Shown here in pieces: positions 15,442 to 24,359 of a stretch of 64,000 nucleotides of DNA. Made by a program: the position numbers and the translations under genes. Under the pieces are notes generated by a model. That model was not told the origin of the DNA, made no database searches, and saw nothing but the letters and a program-made list of their open reading frames with translations. Positions within the stretch are counted from its first letter, which is position 1. Each line of letters opens with the position of its first letter. Source of the stretch: Aquirickettsiella gammari (lineage in GTDB: Bacteria > Pseudomonadota > Gammaproteobacteria > Diplorickettsiales > Diplorickettsiaceae); assembly GCA_963701065.1 (NCBI GenBank), contig OY969558.1, positions 1,302,001 to 1,366,000 on the forward strand, in the 5' to 3' direction.

Positions 15442-18400
15442 ATGCCAAAATATTTACCCGAGATGATAGAATTGCTCATTACCGGAGGAAGAACACCTTC
15501 AGATAGAAATTTTATTAAAGTAATGGATCAATTTGTTCAGTGTATTCCCATTATTCATGCGACGACTAAACCCGAATTTTTTATCGCTTATTTTTTAGGA
15601 GGGATCTATAACTTTCAGTACACACAGCTAAAAAATAAGCTTGGGGTCATAGCAAGTTTTTGGAAGTATGACGGCGATAGCCAGACACTGGATTTAGTGT
15701 TTAAAATTAATGATCAGAAAAATAAAAAAAATCATTGGGTTTTTAGATCGATAACGATCTGTAATGACAATGGTTCGCCGTATGCCGAAAAAGTCGTTGG
15801 AGAACGACCTTATAACAGCGTGGCTTTTAAAGATGTCATGCTCGCTGAGCTGAATTATAAGAATGAAGATCATATAGGCGGTTTAAAATTTACCGAAAAA
15901 TTTTATCAGACACCTTTTACAGCGCTGCCAAATTCTGATACTTCTGCGCAGGTACAGAATAAATTGACAGATTTTGGTTTTGAAAACATACCATTCGAAT
16001 CTAATATTCAAGGCATTTCTAAAACTAGTATCGAAGGGTTTAGTTCGAATGAAGAAAAGGTAAAAACATCTCTTAAAGCTTATCTAGAAGGCAGTGTTGA
16101 GCTTTTTAGCAAGAATAAGGATCTATTTTCTAGCAGAGTTAGTAATGATTTGATACGAAAAGAAGCCTTTTCACATGGATTTTTGTACGGTAGTTTAAGC
16201 TTAAATTTCAAGAATCAATATCGGCTTGATGCTTACGTGGAACGTGTGGCAGGGAATGGCTATGCCGACCTTGTTATGATTAGCCGTGTTAATGCTAATG
16301 CTATTCCTATCCTCATTGAATTAAAAGCAGGGACGGCTACGGTAAGGGATGCGGTCGCTCAGATCAAAAAAATAGGTTATTTTCAACATGAGCCGAGTCT
16401 AAGGACTTATCACCCAAATGGCGTGATTGCCGGAGTTAATTTTAATTCAGGCAGTATTGTAGTCGACAAAATGCCGATAGCCAGCGAAAATAATATCATT
16501 GAGAGAATTGTAACAATTTCTAATAGCTTATCTTCTCCTCATATAAAGCAACAAGAAATTCAAAAAAATCTCATGCATCTTTACTATAGTCGCTTGGGCG
16601 GGCTGAATTTTCGTTCGTTTGTATCACTGTTAGTGGGATACGTGCTTTCATTTGAGCGTGTTAATAATCTCCAAGATGTCAGCAAACATCTTTTTTTACC
16701 ATTTGAGGGCAATAATAATTTAGATCACCAAGCGGCTTTGCTGGCAATTGATTTTAAAGATCAAGGCGTTAAGAAAACCGTAGTTTTTGCGCTGAGTGCC
16801 AAAAGAGGGCCTAAAACCCGTAGTCGAGTGGCCGTTCCGGATCATGCCATCGTCACAGCACTGAATTTTTTGTGCACTGAAGGTCAAAAAAATCAACAAA
16901 GCGAAGTACAGAAAGTCTCGATACGAATTGATGAGACAAAAATGGCGACTGATTTTTTCGCGTCGATTCATGTAGAGACAATTGATTTGACCTCTTTCAA
17001 GGAAGTAACGACTATTTCTCAGCTAAAGGGTGAGCTTCATGAACTGAAAACCTTAACTTTCACTGATTTTTTCCAACCGAGGTTTAGGAGCGAAAGAGAA
17101 TTTATTTTTTCATCTGACGTAAATGATAAATTAAAAGTTGCTTTATTTCCTCTGCGGGGCTTATTTCAAGGATCCTTAGACGGACAACAAAAGGAATTTT
17201 CTTTTCAAGCCATGATGCAAGGAATTACAGCGGGATTAAAAAAAGATTCCTTTGAACTGAGAACTTTTGCTGAGCCCAATTATTCGGCACAAGGACGCGC
17301 GGATTTAGTGATTACCTTGGCTAGTTTCGATGCGCAAAAAAAATTACTCGCTGAGAGAGTATTTGTTTTTGAATTCAAGGCGCTTGTTTCGAGTCATAAG
17401 CTACAAGTTAATGCTGCTTTTGCGCTTCAACAAGCTAAGAAATATACAGAGAACCTCAAATCACTGAGTAATGCAAAAGAGGCAATGGTGATGGGCTTAG
17501 TGATGAACAGTTATGCGACTTCGGAGGACAGTTTTTTAATAGAAGACTCAGCTATAGCGACGGTGGATCATTTTTCCACAGACGAACAAATGTCTTCTCC
17601 GGAACGTTCACCGAATAAAAGGAAATATCACGATCGTGATGAGAGTTCAGAAGAGGAGGGACCTGCTAAACGTCGGTGTCGAAGGAGTGTCGGGACTTCG
17701 TGTCAGCTTGATTTTAGCGGGCAAGATAATGAGGAATTGATGAGCGAGCTGGCCGAAGCGCGGAAAAAAGGTCCGGTTATTTTGCTCGCCGATAGTTATG
17801 CCTTATTACTTGGCCTGCTTAAAGGAGAGAATTCAGCAGGAAAGATAGTTATCTTGAATGAATCGGTTGAGAATTTAACTCGGGTTGCAGAAATTGTTGC
17901 CTTAGCCAGTCAATCGACAACAGTGGAGACGTGGTTGGAAGAAGTGCAGCGCATTTTCCCCAAAGCGGCCAACATTTTAGTGCGAGGGATAGATAAACTA
18001 GGAGATAGGATAGACTTTACCGAATTTAAAGCGCTATTAGCGCGTGGCGATTTGGTCTTGGCAAAGATGAATGCGTTTTCCACTACTCCACCTAATCTGA
18101 ATCGCTTTCGTCAGCATCTTGGTATTGAGAATGAAAGGATAGCTGCGATTTATTTAGGTGACTACGAATATAGAACCTTAGGTGGCGAGGATTCGGCGTC
18201 TCGCTTCTTGAAAAGAGAAGCATTCAAGACGCAGATTTTATCGCTTTTAGCCTCCGATGAGAGCGTCGATCTTTATCGACGAACATCGCCAAATGATCAC
18301 GTTATTACTTTTTATAGCGGTACTAAGTCTTACCTAGCGCAGGAATGGCAAGCGGCTGATTTAGCTTCTTTATCATCCGATAGACAAGAAGAGGTGTTAC

Positions 18401-21400
18401 TCAGCTTAAAAGTAGTTGAGCAATGGGATCGTTCCATGGGGCAAGCAGCACTTTTAAGCCGTGATTGGATTCCTATTTTAGCAACGGCCCAAGAAACGGT
18501 GTCGGGTAATGAACAAATGCATTTTATCGACCCCGAGACGCAAGATGTCCATATCGTAGCGCTTAATGGACACGCCTCGAGTGTGCTGCGCGAGGATCTC
18601 AATCTACTTTATGAACGTATGGCTGAGGCTGTTCCTGCCGAAGTAGGGATGTCTGAATCCTTAAGTGATGCGGCGATGAGTGCAGAGAGTGTTGATGGAT
18701 TAAACGCCGCCTTCACCGTACAAGCGGTGTTTGACTTCATGAAGCAAAAGGATCGCGCACAATTTCAAACAGAACGAGGGCCTTTATATACAGCGCTGCA
18801 GATTCACCATTATCTTAATCTAGCACAAATGGCGCATGGGACGGTGATGGATGTTAACAAAGTGGTTAATATCGTTAAAGACTTGTTACGTGAAGAGGTT
18901 AGCTTAGGCGAAAAATCACTGTCTTCTTTTCGATTGGGCTTAAAGCAGGGAGCGAGCGAAGGTTTAGGTATTTTATTCGGTGCAGCCAGCGTTGTTTTAG
19001 ATAGTGTAGAACTTAATGCCGCTAAAACAGAAGCAGAAAAAGCTACTTTTGGCACTCAATTAGCCTTTGACACAGGTGGTTTATCACTGTCGTTAGCCAG
19101 TATGGGTGCCGCTTATGCCGGTGCTGCTGGGACAGCGGCTGCGCTGGGTGCGGGCACAGTGATTCTATCTGGCTTAGGGATTGGTATTAACGCGTTGGTA
19201 CAAGCTTTTAGTCAAGTTACGCAAAGAGCGCAAGCCGTTGGCAGCTATTTTTCTCAATTGGATGCAGCATATAAACAGCGAGGATATCAAGAAAAGAAAT
19301 TTTCTGCTCGCAATCAATCAGTGATGAATCCTCTCTACGGTGCGGTTGTCACCGAGATTGATTTTATTAACGAGACTATTTGTTACGGCAGTCCTTATCT
19401 TTACCGAGCTCGCCACGGAGGATTCGGTAGTGGAAGGATAAATTATATGATTTGGTCCGGTACGACGCCCGTTGTAGTTCGGGATAAACAGCAAGCGATT
19501 AATATCCGTGAAAGATTAGCTTATGCAGAAAAATCCACGCTAGGGAATTGGAAAACCGTTTCGACCTGGATCTTACCAGATACCCCTACTGTTTATATTC
19601 ATTACGGCTGGATGATACTTCCTGGTGCTACCTCGAGAAACGATCGTGGGTTTTCTGTGTTGAGAAAGCTGGAAGAAAAAGGTGATTTTGATTACGATTT
19701 TTACGTTTTCCCTAGTGAATTCATCATTGACTCTATTCGTGAAGAAAGAGTCGCGACCCACATTAAAATTATTTTGGATGAACGAACAAGAACGCTAGTA
19801 GTGCCGAGGTTCTCAGAAAAAGACAGAGATATTTACCAAAATCTTCACTACGAGATCATCGCACCGGCGATACAAGGCCGTTGCCCTATTATATTGAATC
19901 GAATCGGTTCATTGAGTCTGAATAGTCAACATCCGCAGTATACTTGGGAACTGGTTACAGCCGATTCTATTGATACATTGGAGTTTACTGCAACGGGGAT
20001 TAAGATAGGGAATACAACAGCCCCTATACACATTCATGTCCCGTCTCCACGTACTGGCATATATCTGCTACTTGATAAGAAACATTCTGTTTTTACGATT
20101 GATTGGGATAGCAAAAAACTATTACCTATTAAGTTTGATTTTACAGCTTTTAAAAATAACCCGCATACATTGCAGCCCTATTTACGGGATAGAACTTCGA
20201 ATGCAAGTATTATAGTAGAGCATTTTCCTCTGCAAAATGATCAGGGTGTTACTTATAACGGTACGGCTTACTATCTACCTAGAGAAGCGCATTATGTTTA
20301 TACATCGGGTATTCCTAACAACATGGGAATCAATAGCTATTTAGTCGGATGTCTTGTTGATAGCTGTTATTTTTCATATCTTCCGGATTTATTGTGGCGT
20401 AGCAACAGTCAAACCCATCAACTCGAAGAAAAATATCTCCTTTACTCCGATAGATTAAGTCATTTAGCGAATGATGAAAGAAGCCGCTTAGCTGGAAAGG
20501 CGCAGATAGAGTCGGCGGCAGTTGAAATGGATGGAAGTGTCAAAATCCATCAAGTGTTTAACAATGAACAAGGACAAACTCTACAAAGCGCCCATTATCA
20601 TTTAGTGCAGGGTAAGTTAGTTTTATCCGCTGTTGCCGATGATGAACTACTGCAGATTTTAATGGGTATCGAAGACGAGACGAGATTAATTGCTTATCTT
20701 GAAGTTATTTTTAATCAGAAAGCTAATTTGTCATCGGGATGGGATGATTATCCACAACTTTCAGCAAAAACGATTGGTGCCGAAATCAATAGTCTCGTAG
20801 CGATTGCTCCGCTTACTGAAAATGCCACCTTTAATCTGGTTTGGCTTCGCAAGCAAGCTAAGGATCGGTATCAAGTGATTAATCCTCACGTGGCTGAAAA
20901 ACAACTGTTTTTTCTCGGCTCTTTGTTAGCCGCCAATGGCAGTGAAGTATTTTACTTTTTGCGAGCCGCTCAAGCGAGTACTCCAGCACAATTATTTCGC
21001 CAAAGCGAAGAAATGGTGGTAGCAGCGCCAGTTGATTTACAGATAACCTATGCTTATTACGCACAGGGAATGCTTTTTATTCTGACGCCTGAGAATATTA
21101 TAAAAAAGTTAAATGTTTTGGGTGAAACCTCCATTGTGAGCTTTAATGCAGAATGGATGCGCAGCAATCAGCATGATTGGTGGGAGAAAATTCCCTCTCT
21201 TTTAGTTGCAGAAAACCATCCAGTGAAAGAGCCGATTACTCTCTATGGGCTCAGCGATCTCTCCGGAAACGCTTTGGGAGCATGGTATGACCCAGGTCGC
21301 CAGTCGTTTGTTTTAATGCAAGCGCCGACAAAACCAAATGGCGAACAGTTTCGTGTCACTTATTTAGGTCGGGTAGCTGAGCTTGATTTTTTCTTTTCTG

Positions 21401-24018
21401 ACAATGGCATACTTTATCAACAAGCATCTTGTTCAGACTCGATGTCTCGTTATTTTCAAGCGACGCAGTTACAAAAAACGCTTCCTGCTTTAGTCGCAGT
21501 GGCAGATTCCTTGCAGTCGGCTTATTTTCATAAACAACGATTATACTTACATCAAAACGGATTGATTTTTTCACTGGATCCCCATTTGCCCAAAACTTGG
21601 TGTTTAGAAAAAGTCGAGAAACGCTGGTTTGAGGATGAACAGCAGGATCAATCTTTTCTGGCAAATAAGACAAGATTTTTGCAAGGCTTGCAGTCAAAGC
21701 TGATGGCAAACTATGAAAGCGATTTTTTTAGTACCAACGCTCCTTTTACTGCTATTGATTTCTCCAACAGAACCCGTCCGTTGGTCACAACGCGAAAAAA
21801 TGCAATGATTTCTATCGAATCGGCTGAAGATGAAAGTCTCTGGTGGAACCCGCATGAAAACACGTTTTTTTATAATGCTTTTCAGCAAGATAGTTCCGAT
21901 TGGCGCTATTTAGGCGTGTGTTCCGGTAAAAATGATGCACAGGGCGTTTGTTTTTTTAGTCCTAAAGCGAAGATGATGTATTTCAATCCGGATTATCGTC
22001 ATGAGCAAGCTAATCACACAAAAGCTTATTGGCTCGAACAAAAATTTCCGGCTGAACTAGCGATTAGCTATAAAACCGTTTTTTTATTGCTACTCAATAA
22101 CCCTGCTGATTCAGCAGAATATTTTATTCCGTTACTCCACGATCAAAAAAATCTTAACTTATGTATTTCCAGTCAAGCGGGTTATACCTTCGAAGTTTCA
22201 AAAAAGGTCATGGAGCACTATCAAGTTACTTTTTATCAATTTAATAGTTTATTTTGGAAAAAACAGATCTTTTTACTTGAAGAAAATCTGCAATGTCAAA
22301 AAAATGGACAAGATATTATTCTTTCCAGTGTGAGTGTTTCAGGTCAGTGGACTTTTTTACAAGGCATGGTCGATGAAGCTTGGCATAGAACCCGGTTTGA
22401 TGTTTCTTATGATGACGGAAATAAGTCGCTAGACTTTCTTCTGACAAGAATTAGAAGTTATTTATTATCCCGAAATGAATTAAGTGTAGAATTAAGCGAG
22501 AATTATTTTTCTTCCTATTCTGCGTATTACGCCCATCAAGGTTTGCACCGCCATGAGGTGGAAATACCAAACTTTAGCGAAACTCGAATAGCACTTCCTA
22601 GCAAAGCACAGTCAGTATCAGCGGGGTTAATTTCTTCCTCTTTATCCCTCTTAGCGGTATTAGCAAGCGGCATAAGCTATATTCTTATCAGACGATTTCG
22701 CCAAAATCGATTGCTTACTTTAGCCGAAAGAGGAGTAGTCGCTGTTCCACTGCTTCCTCTACTGAGTCAATCAAACGTAGTCGCCAATAGTGTGGTGGAT
22801 TGTCATCGACACGACTTTTTTACTCCTGGCCAATGCCTAATAAACCAATCTTCTATTGGTTTATTAGGCTATTGCCACAATGGTAGAGAAGCACTGCTAT
22901 GGTTTAAAAACACCAATATATCCACCGACACGGCGGAACTTCTTGGATATGCACTTTGGCAGCATCAGGATCCATCAGCACTGAATGTTACTTCGAACTG
23001 GCAAGCAACGCGCGTAACCACGAGTTCTGATTATTTATATCTTGACCCGCAGGATGCCTGTAGACAAGCCATTGATTTGCAAGAAATTAAGCCGATTTCC
23101 ATGTCACAGATGTTTTCTTATCTGCCCAAGGAGGCAAAACTATGGCTGCAAAGCAAATGGGCACATGAAGCGAGCGTGCAAGCGCAGGCTTTACAAGATG
23201 CAGCGGCCAACTTTAGAGCTAAGCAGCTCGCTGGCCAAATCGGTTTAAATTATTTAGCCAGTGAGTTTTTACTCCATACCAAGGCAGGCGATTGTTTTCA
23301 GCAGGTAGGTTTGCAGCCTAATTGGCAGGCTCAGGATCATCGTTATTATGTGGCGCGAATTTTAAGTGCCGGATGGCAACTCTTGTGGGGCGATCCATTC
23401 CCAAGCAATCGAATAAGCACGATGGCAGCCGTTGGTTTAGAGACAGCCCTGTTACATCCTAAGCTACAAGCGGGATATTTTGGCCTATCGTCAAATTCAC
23501 GCTATACCAAACAAGTACTACGTTTTCTGGCTGATTTATTACAGTTTGGAGTCTACAATTTTGCTTATTTACCCAGTGCGCTGGAACTTTTATTTTCTGA
23601 TTATGCACCTGTTCAGACGATTGTCTTGGGCTTGCGTGCGCTATTGAGTCTTGTCGCCATAAACAACGACCCCAGCTATTACTATTTAGGGATCGCTTTA
23701 TTTCTTTTACCGCAATTACCCTTATTGTTGGAACATCTGGGTATTCCGGTAACACGTTATGTCAGTCAGACACTGGAAAAATTGACACAATTTTTTATTT
23801 TTCAGAGTTTAATCTCGCAATTTACACGAACGCCGGATTCTGAGCGTTTAGCCGAACAGAAAAGGGCATTGGATGTGGCGCAACAACGCGTAACACAAGG
23901 TCAACAGCGATTATCGCGCGGGGTAAAACCAGTGATTACTTTCTTTAAGCCGACAACTCGGCATGATTCCGATGCGCAAGCATCGATTACATTATCTGCA
24001 AGGATTCAGCCTGTTTAA
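15442..24018 (+). CDS. Giant CifB/TcdB-like chimeric toxin: tandem PD-(D/E)XK modules plus TcdA/TcdB pore-forming region
   Basis: 2858 aa from the ATG at 15442 (AGGA about 11 bases upstream); a TTG at 15358 gives 28 more residues but lacks a ribosome site. Module 1 has a PD-(D/E)XK core: GYAD with Asp276, ELK with Glu293/Lys295, Gln307. Module 2 repeats it: GRAD with Asp621, EFK with Glu644/Lys646, and Gln664. A weaker third copy may sit at the N-terminus (Asp84, no ExK). A bipartite basic patch lies at 726-748. From about 1084 (LNAAFTVQAV) to 1455 the sequence follows the TcdA/TcdB translocation region: hydrophobic hairpins at about 1169-1256, VVTEIDF at 1302-1308, WILPDTP at 1376, LVVP at 1452-1455. 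Aromatic beta-type repeats follow, then a membrane helix near 2394-2418 and hydrophobic helices near 2724-2770. I see no glucosyltransferase or autoprocessing protease. Likely a host-directed toxin; tandem nuclease modules are the CifB hallmark. Confidence 0.85.
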   Translation: MPKYLPEMIELLITGGRTPSDRNFIKVMDQFVQCIPIIHATTKPEFFIAYFLGGIYNFQYTQLKNKLGVIASFWKYDGDSQTLDLVFKINDQKNKKNHWVFRSITICNDNGSPYAEKVVGERPYNSVAFKDVMLAELNYKNEDHIGGLKFTEKFYQTPFTALPNSDTSAQVQNKLTDFGFENIPFESNIQGISKTSIEGFSSNEEKVKTSLKAYLEGSVELFSKNKDLFSSRVSNDLIRKEAFSHGFLYGSLSLNFKNQYRLDAYVERVAGNGYADLVMISRVNANAIPILIELKAGTATVRDAVAQIKKIGYFQHEPSLRTYHPNGVIAGVNFNSGSIVVDKMPIASENNIIERIVTISNSLSSPHIKQQEIQKNLMHLYYSRLGGLNFRSFVSLLVGYVLSFERVNNLQDVSKHLFLPFEGNNNLDHQAALLAIDFKDQGVKKTVVFALSAKRGPKTRSRVAVPDHAIVTALNFLCTEGQKNQQSEVQKVSIRIDETKMATDFFASIHVETIDLTSFKEVTTISQLKGELHELKTLTFTDFFQPRFRSEREFIFSSDVNDKLKVALFPLRGLFQGSLDGQQKEFSFQAMMQGITAGLKKDSFELRTFAEPNYSAQGRADLVITLASFDAQKKLLAERVFVFEFKALVSSHKLQVNAAFALQQAKKYTENLKSLSNAKEAMVMGLVMNSYATSEDSFLIEDSAIATVDHFSTDEQMSSPERSPNKRKYHDRDESSEEEGPAKRRCRRSVGTSCQLDFSGQDNEELMSELAEARKKGPVILLADSYALLLGLLKGENSAGKIVILNESVENLTRVAEIVALASQSTTVETWLEEVQRIFPKAANILVRGIDKLGDRIDFTEFKALLARGDLVLAKMNAFSTTPPNLNRFRQHLGIENERIAAIYLGDYEYRTLGGEDSASRFLKREAFKTQILSLLASDESVDLYRRTSPNDHVITFYSGTKSYLAQEWQAADLASLSSDRQEEVLLSLKVVEQWDRSMGQAALLSRDWIPILATAQETVSGNEQMHFIDPETQDVHIVALNGHASSVLREDLNLLYERMAEAVPAEVGMSESLSDAAMSAESVDGLNAAFTVQAVFDFMKQKDRAQFQTERGPLYTALQIHHYLNLAQMAHGTVMDVNKVVNIVKDLLREEVSLGEKSLSSFRLGLKQGASEGLGILFGAASVVLDSVELNAAKTEAEKATFGTQLAFDTGGLSLSLASMGAAYAGAAGTAAALGAGTVILSGLGIGINALVQAFSQVTQRAQAVGSYFSQLDAAYKQRGYQEKKFSARNQSVMNPLYGAVVTEIDFINETICYGSPYLYRARHGGFGSGRINYMIWSGTTPVVVRDKQQAINIRERLAYAEKSTLGNWKTVSTWILPDTPTVYIHYGWMILPGATSRNDRGFSVLRKLEEKGDFDYDFYVFPSEFIIDSIREERVATHIKIILDERTRTLVVPRFSEKDRDIYQNLHYEIIAPAIQGRCPIILNRIGSLSLNSQHPQYTWELVTADSIDTLEFTATGIKIGNTTAPIHIHVPSPRTGIYLLLDKKHSVFTIDWDSKKLLPIKFDFTAFKNNPHTLQPYLRDRTSNASIIVEHFPLQNDQGVTYNGTAYYLPREAHYVYTSGIPNNMGINSYLVGCLVDSCYFSYLPDLLWRSNSQTHQLEEKYLLYSDRLSHLANDERSRLAGKAQIESAAVEMDGSVKIHQVFNNEQGQTLQSAHYHLVQGKLVLSAVADDELLQILMGIEDETRLIAYLEVIFNQKANLSSGWDDYPQLSAKTIGAEINSLVAIAPLTENATFNLVWLRKQAKDRYQVINPHVAEKQLFFLGSLLAANGSEVFYFLRAAQASTPAQLFRQSEEMVVAAPVDLQITYAYYAQGMLFILTPENIIKKLNVLGETSIVSFNAEWMRSNQHDWWEKIPSLLVAENHPVKEPITLYGLSDLSGNALGAWYDPGRQSFVLMQAPTKPNGEQFRVTYLGRVAELDFFFSDNGILYQQASCSDSMSRYFQATQLQKTLPALVAVADSLQSAYFHKQRLYLHQNGLIFSLDPHLPKTWCLEKVEKRWFEDEQQDQSFLANKTRFLQGLQSKLMANYESDFFSTNAPFTAIDFSNRTRPLVTTRKNAMISIESAEDESLWWNPHENTFFYNAFQQDSSDWRYLGVCSGKNDAQGVCFFSPKAKMMYFNPDYRHEQANHTKAYWLEQKFPAELAISYKTVFLLLLNNPADSAEYFIPLLHDQKNLNLCISSQAGYTFEVSKKVMEHYQVTFYQFNSLFWKKQIFLLEENLQCQKNGQDIILSSVSVSGQWTFLQGMVDEAWHRTRFDVSYDDGNKSLDFLLTRIRSYLLSRNELSVELSENYFSSYSAYYAHQGLHRHEVEIPNFSETRIALPSKAQSVSAGLISSSLSLLAVLASGISYILIRRFRQNRLLTLAERGVVAVPLLPLLSQSNVVANSVVDCHRHDFFTPGQCLINQSSIGLLGYCHNGREALLWFKNTNISTDTAELLGYALWQHQDPSALNVTSNWQATRVTTSSDYLYLDPQDACRQAIDLQEIKPISMSQMFSYLPKEAKLWLQSKWAHEASVQAQALQDAAANFRAKQLAGQIGLNYLASEFLLHTKAGDCFQQVGLQPNWQAQDHRYYVARILSAGWQLLWGDPFPSNRISTMAAVGLETALLHPKLQAGYFGLSSNSRYTKQVLRFLADLLQFGVYNFAYLPSALELLFSDYAPVQTIVLGLRALLSLVAINNDPSYYYLGIALFLLPQLPLLLEHLGIPVTRYVSQTLEKLTQFFIFQSLISQFTRTPDSERLAEQKRALDVAQQRVTQGQQRLSRGVKPVITFFKPTTRHDSDAQASITLSARIQPV
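22835..22869 (+). repeat. Perfect 15-bp inverted repeat inside the toxin gene
   Basis: Arms 22835-22849 (GCCTAATAAACCAAT) and 22855-22869 are exact reverse complements around a 5-base loop CTTCT. The hairpin lies within the coding frame near the C-terminal third. Confidence 0.9.
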
Positions 24019-24359
24019 CCTCAAGTGCGTTTTGGCTGCGCCAGTTAGCAGATAAAAGATTTAATTTTTTGGTTACCCTAGCCGTTTTTTCTACGGCTAG
24101 GGATCTATTTGGTTTTTAATTAGTTTAGTGCAGGGTGATATATTTTTAACCTGAAGTAGGCTGGACTGTGTCAACTCATTAGCAAAAACTAAGTTGATTG
24201 ATTTTGAATTTTCGAATAGGTAGGCAGATCCTCACTCAAATGCGGCAAGGAAGTTAAACTAATCGTATTTTGAGAGTATAAATAGGAAAATGTTTTAATT
24301 ATTAAAAATTGTTGCTAAAATTTACCGTAATTAATTTATATATATTGAGGGGAATTCAG
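24019..24359. other. Intergenic region between toxin gene and cyclodipeptide synthase
   Basis: About 340 AT-rich bases. It holds the terminator at 24076-24102 and the leader of the next gene with its GAGGGG ribosome site at 24347-24352. No other gene is seen. Confidence 0.6.
24076..24102 (+). terminator. Rho-independent terminator after the giant toxin gene
   Basis: Perfect 10-bp stem CCCTAGCCGT / ACGGCTAGGG with a loop of TTTTTCT, followed by ATCTATTTGGTTTTT. It sits about 57 bases past the toxin stop and separates it from the downstream genes. Confidence 0.75.
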
